Assembly (NCBI RefSeq): GCF_013256625.1
Contig: NZ_CP053908.1
Span: forward strand, 3,410,001 to 3,474,000
Direction: 5' to 3'
DNA from: Hymenobacter sp. BRD128
GTDB lineage: Bacteria; Bacteroidota; Bacteroidia; Cytophagales; Hymenobacteraceae
DNA length: 64,000 nt
Part shown: in pieces, positions 7,614 to 17,500 of the stretch
How positions within the stretch are numbered: position 1 is the first letter of the stretch
Layout of the letters: every line of letters begins with the position of its first letter
The notes under the pieces: generated by a model
The model's database searches: none
What the model saw: only the letters and a program-made list of their open reading frames with translations
What the model was told of the DNA's origin: nothing
Made by a program: the position numbers and the translations under genes

Positions 7614-10385
7614 ATGACGCTGACTTTTTCTCTCCCCTACCGCACCACCTACGGCCAGCGCCTGGTGGTATGCGGCTCGTTGCCCGCCCTGGGCCACTGG
7701 AACCTGACCCAGGCCCTGCCCCTGGCCTACGACGAAGCCACCACCCGCTGGAGCGCCTCCCTGGAGGTGCCCGCCGATGCTACCGCAGTAATTTATAAAT
7801 ACGTGCTGCTGTTTGAGGGCGGCGGCGTGGTGTGGGAATGGGGCGACAACCGCACCCTGGCCGTGCCCGCCAGCCCGGCCAGCCTGACGGTACGTGACTT
7901 CTGGCGTGCGCCTGCCCAGCCTGAAAACGAGCTCTTTACGGCGGCTTTCACCAAGGCGCTGTTTCGCCGGCCGCCCCACCACCCCGGCATCGGCACCGCT
8001 AGCCCCGCCCCCGCCAAAAAAGGCGCTGCCAAAGGCAAAAAAGCCGTGCCCGCCCCGGCCAGCGTGCGCTTTCAACTCGAAGCGCCGCGCGTCGACCCGC
8101 ACCACCAGGTGTGCGTGCTGGGCTCGGACCCCGCCCTCGGCAATTGGGACAACACCCACCCACTCATTCTCAGCGACGCTACTTACCCCGCCTGGCAGGC
8201 CGAGCTGGCCTTGCAAAGCCCCGACCAGGAGCTGCGCTACAAATACGGCTTCTGGGACCCCCGGCGCCACGCCGTGGTGCAGCTCGAAACCGGCGACGAC
8301 CGCGTGCTGCCGGCCGGCAGCGCCCAGCCCGGCACCCTCACCGTGCTCGCCGACGAAGGCTTCCGCTACGCCGCGCAGCCCTGGCGCGGGGCCGGGGTGG
8401 CCATGCCCGTGTTTTCGCTGCGCAGCGAGAAAGGCCTGGGCGTGGGCGAGTTTTCCGACCTCAAGCTGCTCATCGACTGGGCCGAGAAAACGGGGCTGAA
8501 CCTGGTGCAGATTCTGCCCATCAACGACACCACGGCTACCCATACCTGGGTCGACTCGTACCCCTACGCCGCCATTTCGGTGTTTGCGCTGCACCCGCAG
8601 TACCTGCACCTCGAAGGCATTGCCGAGCTTAAGGACAAAGCCGCCCGCGCCGAGCTGGCTAGCCTCAGAGAAGAACTGAACGCAAAGGACTTCGTGGACT
8701 ACGAGGCCGTGATGAACGCCAAGTGGAAGTTTCTCAAGCTCTTATATCAGCAGGAGAAAAAGAAGTTCCTGGCCGACCCCGAGTTCCACGCTTTCAAGGC
8801 CGAGCAGGCTAACTGGCTCGTGCCCTACGCCGCCTTCTCGGCGCTGCGCGAGCGCTTCGGCACCGCCGACTTCAACCAGTGGCCGCGCGAGTTTCACGCG
8901 CCCACCGGCCTGGCCCAGCTCACCGCTGAGCACGGCCCCGACTTCGACGAGTTTGGCCTGCACTTCTTCACGCAGTTTCACCTCGACAAGCAGCTGCGCG
9001 CCGCCGTGGACTACGGCCGCCGCCGCGGCGTGGTGCTCAAGGGCGACCTGCCCATCGGCATCTACCGCCACTCGGTGGACGCCTGGACCCAGCCCGAGCT
9101 TTACCACCTGGACCAGCAGGCCGGCGCCCCGCCCGATGATTTCTCGACCAGCGGCCAAAACTGGCGCTTCCCGACCTACAACTGGGCGCGCATGGCCCAG
9201 GACAACTACAAGTGGTGGCGCGAGCGCCTGGGCCACCTGGCTCGCTACTTCGACGCCCTGCGCATCGACCACATTCTGGGCTTCTTCCGCATCTGGGAAA
9301 TGCCCGAAAACTCAGTGGAGGGACTACTCGGGCACTTCTCGCCCGCCCTGCCCCTGCACCGCGACGAGATAGTGCGCCGGCTAGGGTGGTTCGACTACGG
9401 CCGCCTCTGCGAGCCCTACATCCGCTGGCACCTGCTGGAGCGCACGTTTGGTAACGACGCCCAGGCCGTGTTCGACGAGTTTATGACGGCCGACCAGTAC
9501 GGTGCCATCCAGCTCAAGCCCCAGGTAAGCAGCCAGCGCCTCATCGAAACGTATGTGGATGAGCAGCTTGCGGCTAGCCCCGAGCGGACCGAATTTTTGC
9601 TGCGCGTGCGGCCGGGCTTGTATCACTTCGTGAACGAGGTGCTGTTTTTGCCCGCCGGCAACGACTTCTACCACCCGCGCATTACGCTCAACAAGACCGC
9701 CAGCTTTGCCGAGTTGGCCGACGACGAGAGCCGCCGCCGGCTCTACGACGATATCTACGTGGACTTTTTCTTCCGCCGCCACGAGGAATTCTGGCGCGAG
9801 CAGGGGCTTATCAAGCTGCCGGCCGTGCGCTACGCCACCGACATGCTCATCTGCGGCGAAGACCTGGGCATGGTGCCCGCCTCGGTGCCCGGCGTGATGC
9901 ACCAGCTCGGCATTCTGGGGCTGAATATTCAGCGGATGCCCTCGAACCCCGCCACCGAGTTTGGCCACCCCAACGACGCGCCTTACCTGTCGGTCGTGAC
10001 GACCGGCAGCCACGACATGAGTACCCTGCGCGGCTGGTGGGAAGAGGACCGCGTGCGCACCCAGCGCTACTACGAAACCACGCTGGGCCACTGGCGCCAG
10101 CTGGCGCCCTACTACTGCGAGCCCTGGGTGGTGCGCGAGGTGCTGAGCCAGCACCTCTACTCGCCGGCCATGTGGGCCATTTTCCCGCTCCAGGACTTCC
10201 TGGGCATGGATACCAGCCTGCGCCGCGCCAACCCCCACGACGAGCAAATCAACGTACCCAGCAACCCGCAGCACTTCTGGAAATACCGCCTGCACCTCAC
10301 CCTCGAAGAACTCAACGACGCCGTGGGCTTCAACGAGCCGGTGCGCGCGCTGGTCGAGGCTAGCGGGCGTGGCCCGGCCTACTAG
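7614..10385 (+). CDS. malQ: 4-alpha-glucanotransferase with two starch-binding domains (DPE2 type)
   Basis: 923 residues. Two CBM20-like starch-binding domains come first (residues about 1-105, with VVCGSLPALGHWN, and 145-250, with VCVLGSDPALGNWDN), joined by an Ala/Lys-rich linker. The GH77 catalytic domain follows: ALRIDHILGFFRIWEMP carries the nucleophile Asp, ICGEDLGMVP the acid/base Glu and TGSHDMSTLRGWW the third carboxylate. The enzyme moves glucan chains between acceptors in maltose or glycogen metabolism; this long form resembles plant DPE2. It is probably cytoplasmic, since there is no signal peptide. The gene stands alone between a divergent barrel gene and a convergent lipoprotein gene. 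Confidence 0.93.
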   Translation: MTLTFSLPYRTTYGQRLVVCGSLPALGHWNLTQALPLAYDEATTRWSASLEVPADATAVIYKYVLLFEGGGVVWEWGDNRTLAVPASPASLTVRDFWRAPAQPENELFTAAFTKALFRRPPHHPGIGTASPAPAKKGAAKGKKAVPAPASVRFQLEAPRVDPHHQVCVLGSDPALGNWDNTHPLILSDATYPAWQAELALQSPDQELRYKYGFWDPRRHAVVQLETGDDRVLPAGSAQPGTLTVLADEGFRYAAQPWRGAGVAMPVFSLRSEKGLGVGEFSDLKLLIDWAEKTGLNLVQILPINDTTATHTWVDSYPYAAISVFALHPQYLHLEGIAELKDKAARAELASLREELNAKDFVDYEAVMNAKWKFLKLLYQQEKKKFLADPEFHAFKAEQANWLVPYAAFSALRERFGTADFNQWPREFHAPTGLAQLTAEHGPDFDEFGLHFFTQFHLDKQLRAAVDYGRRRGVVLKGDLPIGIYRHSVDAWTQPELYHLDQQAGAPPDDFSTSGQNWRFPTYNWARMAQDNYKWWRERLGHLARYFDALRIDHILGFFRIWEMPENSVEGLLGHFSPALPLHRDEIVRRLGWFDYGRLCEPYIRWHLLERTFGNDAQAVFDEFMTADQYGAIQLKPQVSSQRLIETYVDEQLAASPERTEFLLRVRPGLYHFVNEVLFLPAGNDFYHPRITLNKTASFAELADDESRRRLYDDIYVDFFFRRHEEFWREQGLIKLPAVRYATDMLICGEDLGMVPASVPGVMHQLGILGLNIQRMPSNPATEFGHPNDAPYLSVVTTGSHDMSTLRGWWEEDRVRTQRYYETTLGHWRQLAPYYCEPWVVREVLSQHLYSPAMWAIFPLQDFLGMDTSLRRANPHDEQINVPSNPQHFWKYRLHLTLEELNDAVGFNEPVRALVEASGRGPAY

Positions 10386-10410
10386 GCGGCCGCCGCTAGC
10401 CTACTTTTCA

Positions 10411-10445
10411 CCAAAAAGGCCGCCCGATGAGGGCGGCCTTTTTGG
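10411..10445. terminator. Bidirectional terminator
   Basis: AAAAAGGCCGCCC, the loop gatga and GGGCGGCCTTTTT form a 13-bp stem with A- and T-runs on both sides, suited to both the glucanotransferase and the convergent lipoprotein gene. Confidence 0.85.
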
Positions 10446-10467
10446 TTGGTGACAGTTGCTGCCCCGG

Positions 10468-10866
10468 CTAGTCGCCCAGCGACATCTGCTTCAGGTAGGT
10501 TTTCATTTGGGGCGTGGCTTCCAGCTCGCGGAACTGGCTCAGCTGGCTAGGCGACATCAGGTGCCCCGCCACGCGCTGGAGCTGCTCGCGCTCGGCCGGA
10601 ATAAGCTCGGCCACTTCGGCAGCCGGATGATTAACGGCCTGCACGTTCATAAACTCAATTTCCTGCTCCAGATACTCCCGCAGACTGGTCCGCTGGGCTT
10701 CAGTGAGGTCGAGGCGACTGGCACAGGCCTGTACAAACTCTACGGCCAAGGCCGGCGGACCTGCCAAAGGCGCACCCAGGCCATGCGCCATGCTTGTGCA
10801 ACTACTGGCGGCCACTATAAGAATCGTAGCAGCGCCAATCCACGGGAAGGTAAGAGGGATTTTCAT
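10468..10866 (-). CDS. Small lipoprotein of unknown function, Spy/CpxP-like helix pattern
   Basis: 132 residues. The N-terminus ends in a lipobox-like ATILIVAASSC followed by TS, so the protein is probably lipidated. The mature part is helical and charged, with LTEAQRTSLREYLEQE and MSPSQLSQFRELEA; LTxxQ-type repeats resemble periplasmic Spy/CpxP chaperones, but the similarity is weak. It has no operon partner. Upstream lies a 640-base AT-rich gap. Confidence 0.6.
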   Translation of the reverse strand: MKIPLTFPWIGAATILIVAASSCTSMAHGLGAPLAGPPALAVEFVQACASRLDLTEAQRTSLREYLEQEIEFMNVQAVNHPAAEVAELIPAEREQLQRVAGHLMSPSQLSQFRELEATPQMKTYLKQMSLGD

Positions 10867-11507
10867 AGCACACAGAAAAGAAAATATTGAACGTAATCAC
10901 GTTGCAACCACCCTGCTACGAAAAAAGTGTCTGCCGTGGCCTTTTAAAGCATGTACTAAAGGCCAAGCAAAGTGACTTAATCCAGTTAAAGTATAATTTT
11001 TTTATAATATTTTCGAGTTATTATCAGTGGTTTATGAAATTATGATATAAGCTTTCTGCACAATCCGCGTCCATTAAATTTCTGATACTACCACCCGCAT
11101 AAAACTGCACTTTATTGTCCGCACAAGCTAGCTATCTACCGGTAAAATGACTTTTTTTAGCTTGACTGCTTTTTTAATCCGCAAGCAGCAAGCACATTAG
11201 CGCGCTAAATGTTGAGCTACTCAAAAATCCTAAAAAAGTTGCCTGTCAGAGGTTTTTTTAGCTAATTTCTCAATCCGCCGGTACCAGTTACTTCGTATGG
11301 CACCGGCGAGCTCGACTATAAGGACGAGCTTACATTCGGCGAGTAAATCTGGAGATTCAGCGAAATTCTTCAATTGCCCCCGAATGCTGAATTTAGTTTT
11401 GTAACGCATTCAAGCCAGTGTTTTAAGCTATTCAGACCTGCTTGTCTGCGCTAATTATAAAATCCTTCCTGCTTACTTTTTTATTTTCACCCTAGCCACT
11501 TGGCTGT
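10867..11507. other. AT-rich gap upstream of the giant surface protein
   Basis: 641 bases without a recognisable gene. Most is much richer in A and T than its surroundings, with T-runs near 11000, 11150 and 11260. An island of normal composition at 11280-11346 carries an open stretch of about 24 codons with no start codon, ending in TAA (GTGELDYKDELTFGE is part of it), possibly the remnant of a lost gene. I see no convincing terminator or known RNA motif. Confidence 0.45.
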
Positions 11508-14500
11508 ATGAGACCAACCTTACGATTACTTTTCGCTTGGCCGACTTTGGCCAGCCCTGGCAGGCCCTTCCGCTCCACATGGCTGTGGGCGATGCTGCTA
11601 TTATTTGGGGCAACTCATGCTTTCGCTCAAACGCCCGCGTTAGAATTTGCGCCTAACGGGAACGGCGTTAACAATCCGACTGGTAATGGTCCTTCGACAG
11701 CTGACCAAGCTATTACGTTCCAGAATAATACGGACAACCCGACTGGTAATACATTTGCCGCTTACTCGGTACCCATCACAACTACTTTTTCGCTTAGTAA
11801 CCAAGCGTATACTACGGTAGCTTCTGTACCTACTACAAATACGGGCACATCGTTTGGTGCAACTATCAACGGGGGTACTTCTGCCATTGCCTTTGCGCTT
11901 TATCCAACGATGGATGCGCAGTTCACGGGTACTTACCCAAGCGCTACTTACACATCGAATGCTACTAGTGGAGCAGGAGTGGGCATTGACCCAACTACTA
12001 ACCACGGAACCTCCTTGTACAACTCGGTTCAGGCGCTCCAAGGCAAAGGCATTACAGCGGCCTCGACTCGTTTTGCTTACTCTACCGTAACTATTACATT
12101 CAGCCAACCTACTGTCAACCCGGTAATTCAAATTGTTGACCTGGGGGGTAATACCGGTAGGGTAGGCTTCACAACTGATTTAGACCTGATTACAGCAGGA
12201 GTAACACTCTCCGAACTAAGCGGCTCGACAGGCTTTGCTGTAACAGCAGCGCAGATAAGCAATTCAAACACTACTTACCCCGCGGGGAATTTCGTAAGTG
12301 GCTCAGTACTGGTTACTACCCCGGCAGCAGGTATTACATCATTGCAATTCCGGCTCTATATACACGGTGACGGTACGGGCCGATGGCCGATAGCCGGTGA
12401 GGCACAGGCCGGCGACGTATTCTATCTTGCAACTTCAGCAGTAACGCCAACCGACCTGTCTACGACAATCGCCGGCCCCACCACGGCGCTAGCTGGCCAA
12501 ACGATAACCTACACTGCTACCACTACTAATGCGGGGGCTAGCGCTGCGGGCACACAAAGTACGATTACCCTACCCAGCAAGCCTGCAACGGTTACGACTT
12601 CGGCTAATGGCAGCTATGATGCCACCACGGGCGTCGTAACCTTTACTAATGGCACGGTGGCACCGGGCACTACGGTGACAAACACTGTTAGTTTTGTAGC
12701 CTTGGGTAGCTCAGTTACCGGGCGGGCAGCCAGCACTACGACCTCGACTGATGCCAATCCTAGTAATAACGATGGCTCAGCAGCTAATGCCAACGTAACG
12801 ACTACTCTGACGCCCACGGGTGCCGCTGGCACCCCGGCTCCTTGCGCCAATCCTGGCAAAGATGGCGCAGTTGCGGGCCTCCTGACTACTCCTAATACTT
12901 ATTATCCTAGTATTGCTAGCCAGACGCTAACTGGTGGCACCAGCACCACTATTGCAGTAGGTGCTGCTCGGGGCGCAGCCAATAATATTACAGCGGGCGA
13001 CTTGCTACTTGTTATACAAATGCAAGGCGCAGCTATTGATGCAACTAACACAGACAGCTATGGTGATGGAGTGGCTGGAGGCCCAGCTAACGGCAACACC
13101 GCTACCAACTTTACGGCCGGCACTTATGAATACGTGACGGTGGCTAGTAGTACGACAACCGCAGCGGCAGGTGGGACAATCACTTTAACATCCGCTCTTA
13201 AGAATAGCTATTCAAATACTACGGCTACTACAACGGCTGGACAGCGCACTTTTCAGGTTATTCGTGTGCCACAGTATACCAACTTGACCCTAGCCGCCAA
13301 TATCTCGCCGGTAGCATGGAACGGTAACACTGGTGGCATTGTGGTTCTCGATGTAGCTGGCAAACTGAACCTAGCTGGTTTCACAATTGATGCATCGGGT
13401 CTGGGTTTTCGCGGCGGTGCTGGCCGGAGGTTGACCGGCGACAATTCGGGCACTACGTCAGGCACTGACTACCGCAGCTCAGCTATGTTGAATACTGGCG
13501 GCACTAAAGGAGAAGGTATTGTTGGCACTCCGCGCTACGTGAACGACCCAGCTTACGCCGCAGCCAACAATGGCGTGTTGCTTGACACACGAGCGCCTGC
13601 AACTACGGGATATCCCACTCTACTACCACCTACTTTAAACGATGGCTACCCTAGCGGCGACAACGGTCGGGGAGCCCCTGGCAACGCTGGTGGCGGTGGC
13701 ACAGATGCTCATCCTTCTGCTAACGACCAGAACACAGGCGGTGGCGGTGGCGCCAATGGTGGCACCGGGGGCCGTGGTGGCAACTCCTGGAACAGTAATA
13801 GTCCGGTAGGAGGTGAGCCTGGTGCGGCTTTCTCAGTAACCAGTAGCAGCCGGCTCACCCTGGGTGGAGGCGGCGGAGCAGGTGTAACTAATGACGGCAC
13901 TGGTACTCCCGGCAATGGCTTCGCCAGCAGCGGCGCAGCCGGTGGTGGAGCAGTATTGATACGAACTGGCATTTTGAGTGGTACCGGCAGCATTTTAGCC
14001 AACGGTACAAATGCCAATAACACGGTTAACAATGACGGTAGTGGCGGAGGCGGTGCTGGCGGTTCTATCCTTCTGACGGTTGCCGTTAGCCAATCGGCTA
14101 CATTGACCTTGAGTGCTAATGGTGGTATTGGTGGCACTAATACGGGTGGTGGTGTATCGCATGGCCCCGGCGGCGGTGGCGGTGGCGGCGTTATCTTAAC
14201 TAATAATAATGTAACAGCTACAGCTACAGCGAATGGTGGTGCCAACGGAACTACGGTGCCTGGCGCTATCGCTTTCGGCGCGGCTCCTGGTACTACGGGT
14301 ATCGCTAACCCAGCTATCAGCACTAGTATCGCTAACAGCACGGCGGGCGCTAACTGTGTCGCCGACGTAACAACAGCACTCACTGGCCCTTCAACCGTAA
14401 TCGCTGGTCAGCCCACAGGTACTTACACGGCCACTTTTACTAATGAAGGCCCGCAGGCTGCCTCAAACGTGACCCGACAGGTAACGCTCCCAACCGGCGC

Positions 14501-17500
14501 AACTAACATTATTGTGAACGGGATGGCCTATACACCTACTACGGCCAACACTATCGACTTCGGCACCGCCGCCGCATTGGCTAACGGCGCCAGCAATGCC
14601 TTCACGTTTAGCTTCACCCCGGCCACCACGGCTACGGGTAGTGTAGCTATTACGAGCAACGTGACAACGACAACCCAGCAGGGGAGCAATGTCGCTCCGG
14701 ACGCCTCGACCATTACCGCCGCAGTGGCCCCGACGGCCGACGTATTCACGACCGTGACGGCTACTACCACTTCGGTAGCGGCCGGGACGCTGGCATCGGC
14801 CGGCACGCCGCCCAAGTTCACGGTGGTTTTCAACAACAACGGTCCCGCTACGGCAGCCGGCGTGGTAGCTGCCGTGCAGCTGCCCAAGGGCCTGACCAAC
14901 GTAACGGCTACCAACGGCGGCGTGTACAACAGCGCAACGGGCGTCGTAACGTACTCGGGGCTGACTTCTATCGCCAGCGGCACCCCAACCACTTCCGTTA
15001 TCACGTTCGATGCCCCGGCCACCGGCCCGGTAGTGGCCGCAGCCACCGTTTCGACGACGACCAGCGAGGCCGGTCAAACGGCTAATAATACGGCCAACGC
15101 GGCCATGACCATTACGCCGGCCTTCGACCTGGCTACCACGCTCACGGGTCCGACCTCGGCCGTAGCCGGCGACCCGGTAACCCTGGCGGTAACCACGACC
15201 AACAACGGCCCCAGTGCCGTAGCCAACGCCGTGCAAACCCTGCAGCTGGTAAGCGGCCTGACTAATGTGTACGTGAGCAATGGCGGTGTTTATAACCCTT
15301 CGACTTCTACCCAGACCTTGGTAGCGAACGGAGTTAGCTACACGGTACCAGCCGGCGGCGTTGTTTTCCCCACCCTGCCCAACGTACCCAGCGGCCAGAC
15401 GGTGGCCAACACCGTGAGCTTTGCTATGCCCAGCGCGCCGTTTGCGCCGACGGCTCTGGTAACGCCCAACACTGCCTCCAGCGCCACTACGGCCGGCGAT
15501 ACCAACCTCGCTAACAATGCGGTTGGCATCAACGGCAGCACGAGCGCTAGCCCGGCTTCGATAAGCGTAAGCACCACCGCTGCCGGCACGGCCAATGCCT
15601 ACACCAAAATCAGCTCATCGGTGGCGAGCACTACGGTGGGCAGCAACGTTACGCTGACCGTTATCACGGGCAACAATGGTCCTAGCCAGGCTACTGGCGT
15701 TACGCAAACCGTGCAGATTCTGCCCGGCCTGCAAGGCAGCATCAGCGTAGGGGGTAGCACCACCAGCACCACTGCTGGAAACGTGGTGACCTTCACGAAC
15801 GGCACGGCCAGCGGGGCTACTTACAACACGCAGACCGGCATTGTAACCTTCCCCACGCTGGCCAATGGCACGAACGGCAGCACGAGCGGCACGAGCGTGA
15901 GCAACACGATTTCGTTTGCGGCGCCGGCCTCTACGGGCAGCAACGGCCAGCTGCTGGCTACTGCTACGGTAAGCACTTCTAATACCGACCCCGTACCGGC
16001 CGACAACGTAGCGGCGGTAGCCGTTACGCTGCTGCAATCGACCGACCTGGCCACGACTATTTCGGGCCCGGCCTCGGCTACGGCCGGCCAGCCGGTTCAG
16101 TATACCGTGACCTTCCTCAACAACGGCCCGATGGCCGCCACCGGCGTGACGGAAACGGCGCAGCTGCCCGCCGGCCTGGCCAGCGTGACCATTACCGATG
16201 GCGCAGGCACTGCCGTGAGCGGCGCTACCTATACTGCTGCTACCGGCCTGGTTACCTTCCCCACCCAGGCCAATGACCCCAACGGGGCCACGCAGGTATT
16301 CAAGCTGTCTTTCGCTGCCCCGGCACTGAGCTTCAGCCCCAGCAGCAGCGTTGGCTCGAGCAGCTCCGACGCCGTACCGGCCAATAACAACGCCAGCGTA
16401 GCCACTACGGTAGCGGCCTCGGCCGACCTAGCTACCACGGTAAGCGGCCCGGCTACCGCCGTGGTGGGCAATGCGGTTACCTACTCGGTGAACACCACTA
16501 ATAACGGCCCCTCAATAGCGGCCAATACGGTCACGACCTTACAACTGGCCACTGGCTTTACGCCGGCCACGTTGCAGGTAGGCGGGCAGACGGGTACGCT
16601 GAGCGGCAACGTTATTACCTACGGCAGCGGCGCTACTTACAACACGAGCACCGGCCTGGTTACCTTCCCGGCCGTTGCCAACCTAGCCAACGGCCAGACG
16701 GTGAGCAACTACGTAACGTATGTGATGCCCAACGCAACCGGTGGCCAAACCACCGGGGTTGCCTCCGCCAGCTCGGCAGCAGCCGACCCGATTGCCAGCA
16801 ACAATACCAGCAGCGTAGCAACCAGCATTGCCCCGACAACCACGACTTCGGCTGATGTTACGGCCGCGGTATCGGCCTCGGCCAGCTCTGTCAATGCCGG
16901 CACAGCGGTAACGTTTACGGCTACTTACGGCAACATTGGTACCGACCCGGCCGTGAATGTGCGGCCTACGCTGCAGCTGGTGCCTGGCCTGACTACTACC
17001 AGCATTCAGGTAGCGGGGCAGACGGGCACGCTGAGCGGCAACGTTATAACGTTTGGCAACGGTGCTACCTACAACACGACCAGCGGCCTGTTGACCTTCC
17101 CCACTATCGCCAGCCAGGCTAGCGGCAGCACCGGCAATGTCAGCTATCAGGTGCAGGTAACGGCCCCGACGAACGGGCCGCTGCTGGCTACCGCTGCCAC
17201 GACTACCGACACCAGTGAGCCGGCTACGGCGGCTGCCCAGGCCAACAATGTGAACAGCGCCAGCGTCGGGATTACACCCGTATTCGACGAGGTGACCAGC
17301 ATCAGCGGGCCAGCCTCGGCCCTGCCCGGCACCAGCCAGACGTATACCGTAACGACGACCAACAACGGCCCCTCGCTCACGGCTAATACTACTACGCAAA
17401 CGGTAACGCTGCCCAGTGGCCTCACGCCCACCAACATCACAAACGGTGGGGTATACTCGAGCACCAGCAACACCATTACCTGGACGGTGCCCGCCGGCCA

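Noticed and set aside
7485-8609. Extension of the beta-barrel gene to 620 residues on the minus strand
   Set aside because: The extra part is antisense to the catalytic glucanotransferase gene and has low-complexity shadow composition; a clear signal peptide starts at 7484.
11230-11265. Possible terminator near 11240
   Set aside because: A-run and T-run face each other, but the inner part does not pair well; only a weak AT stem forms.
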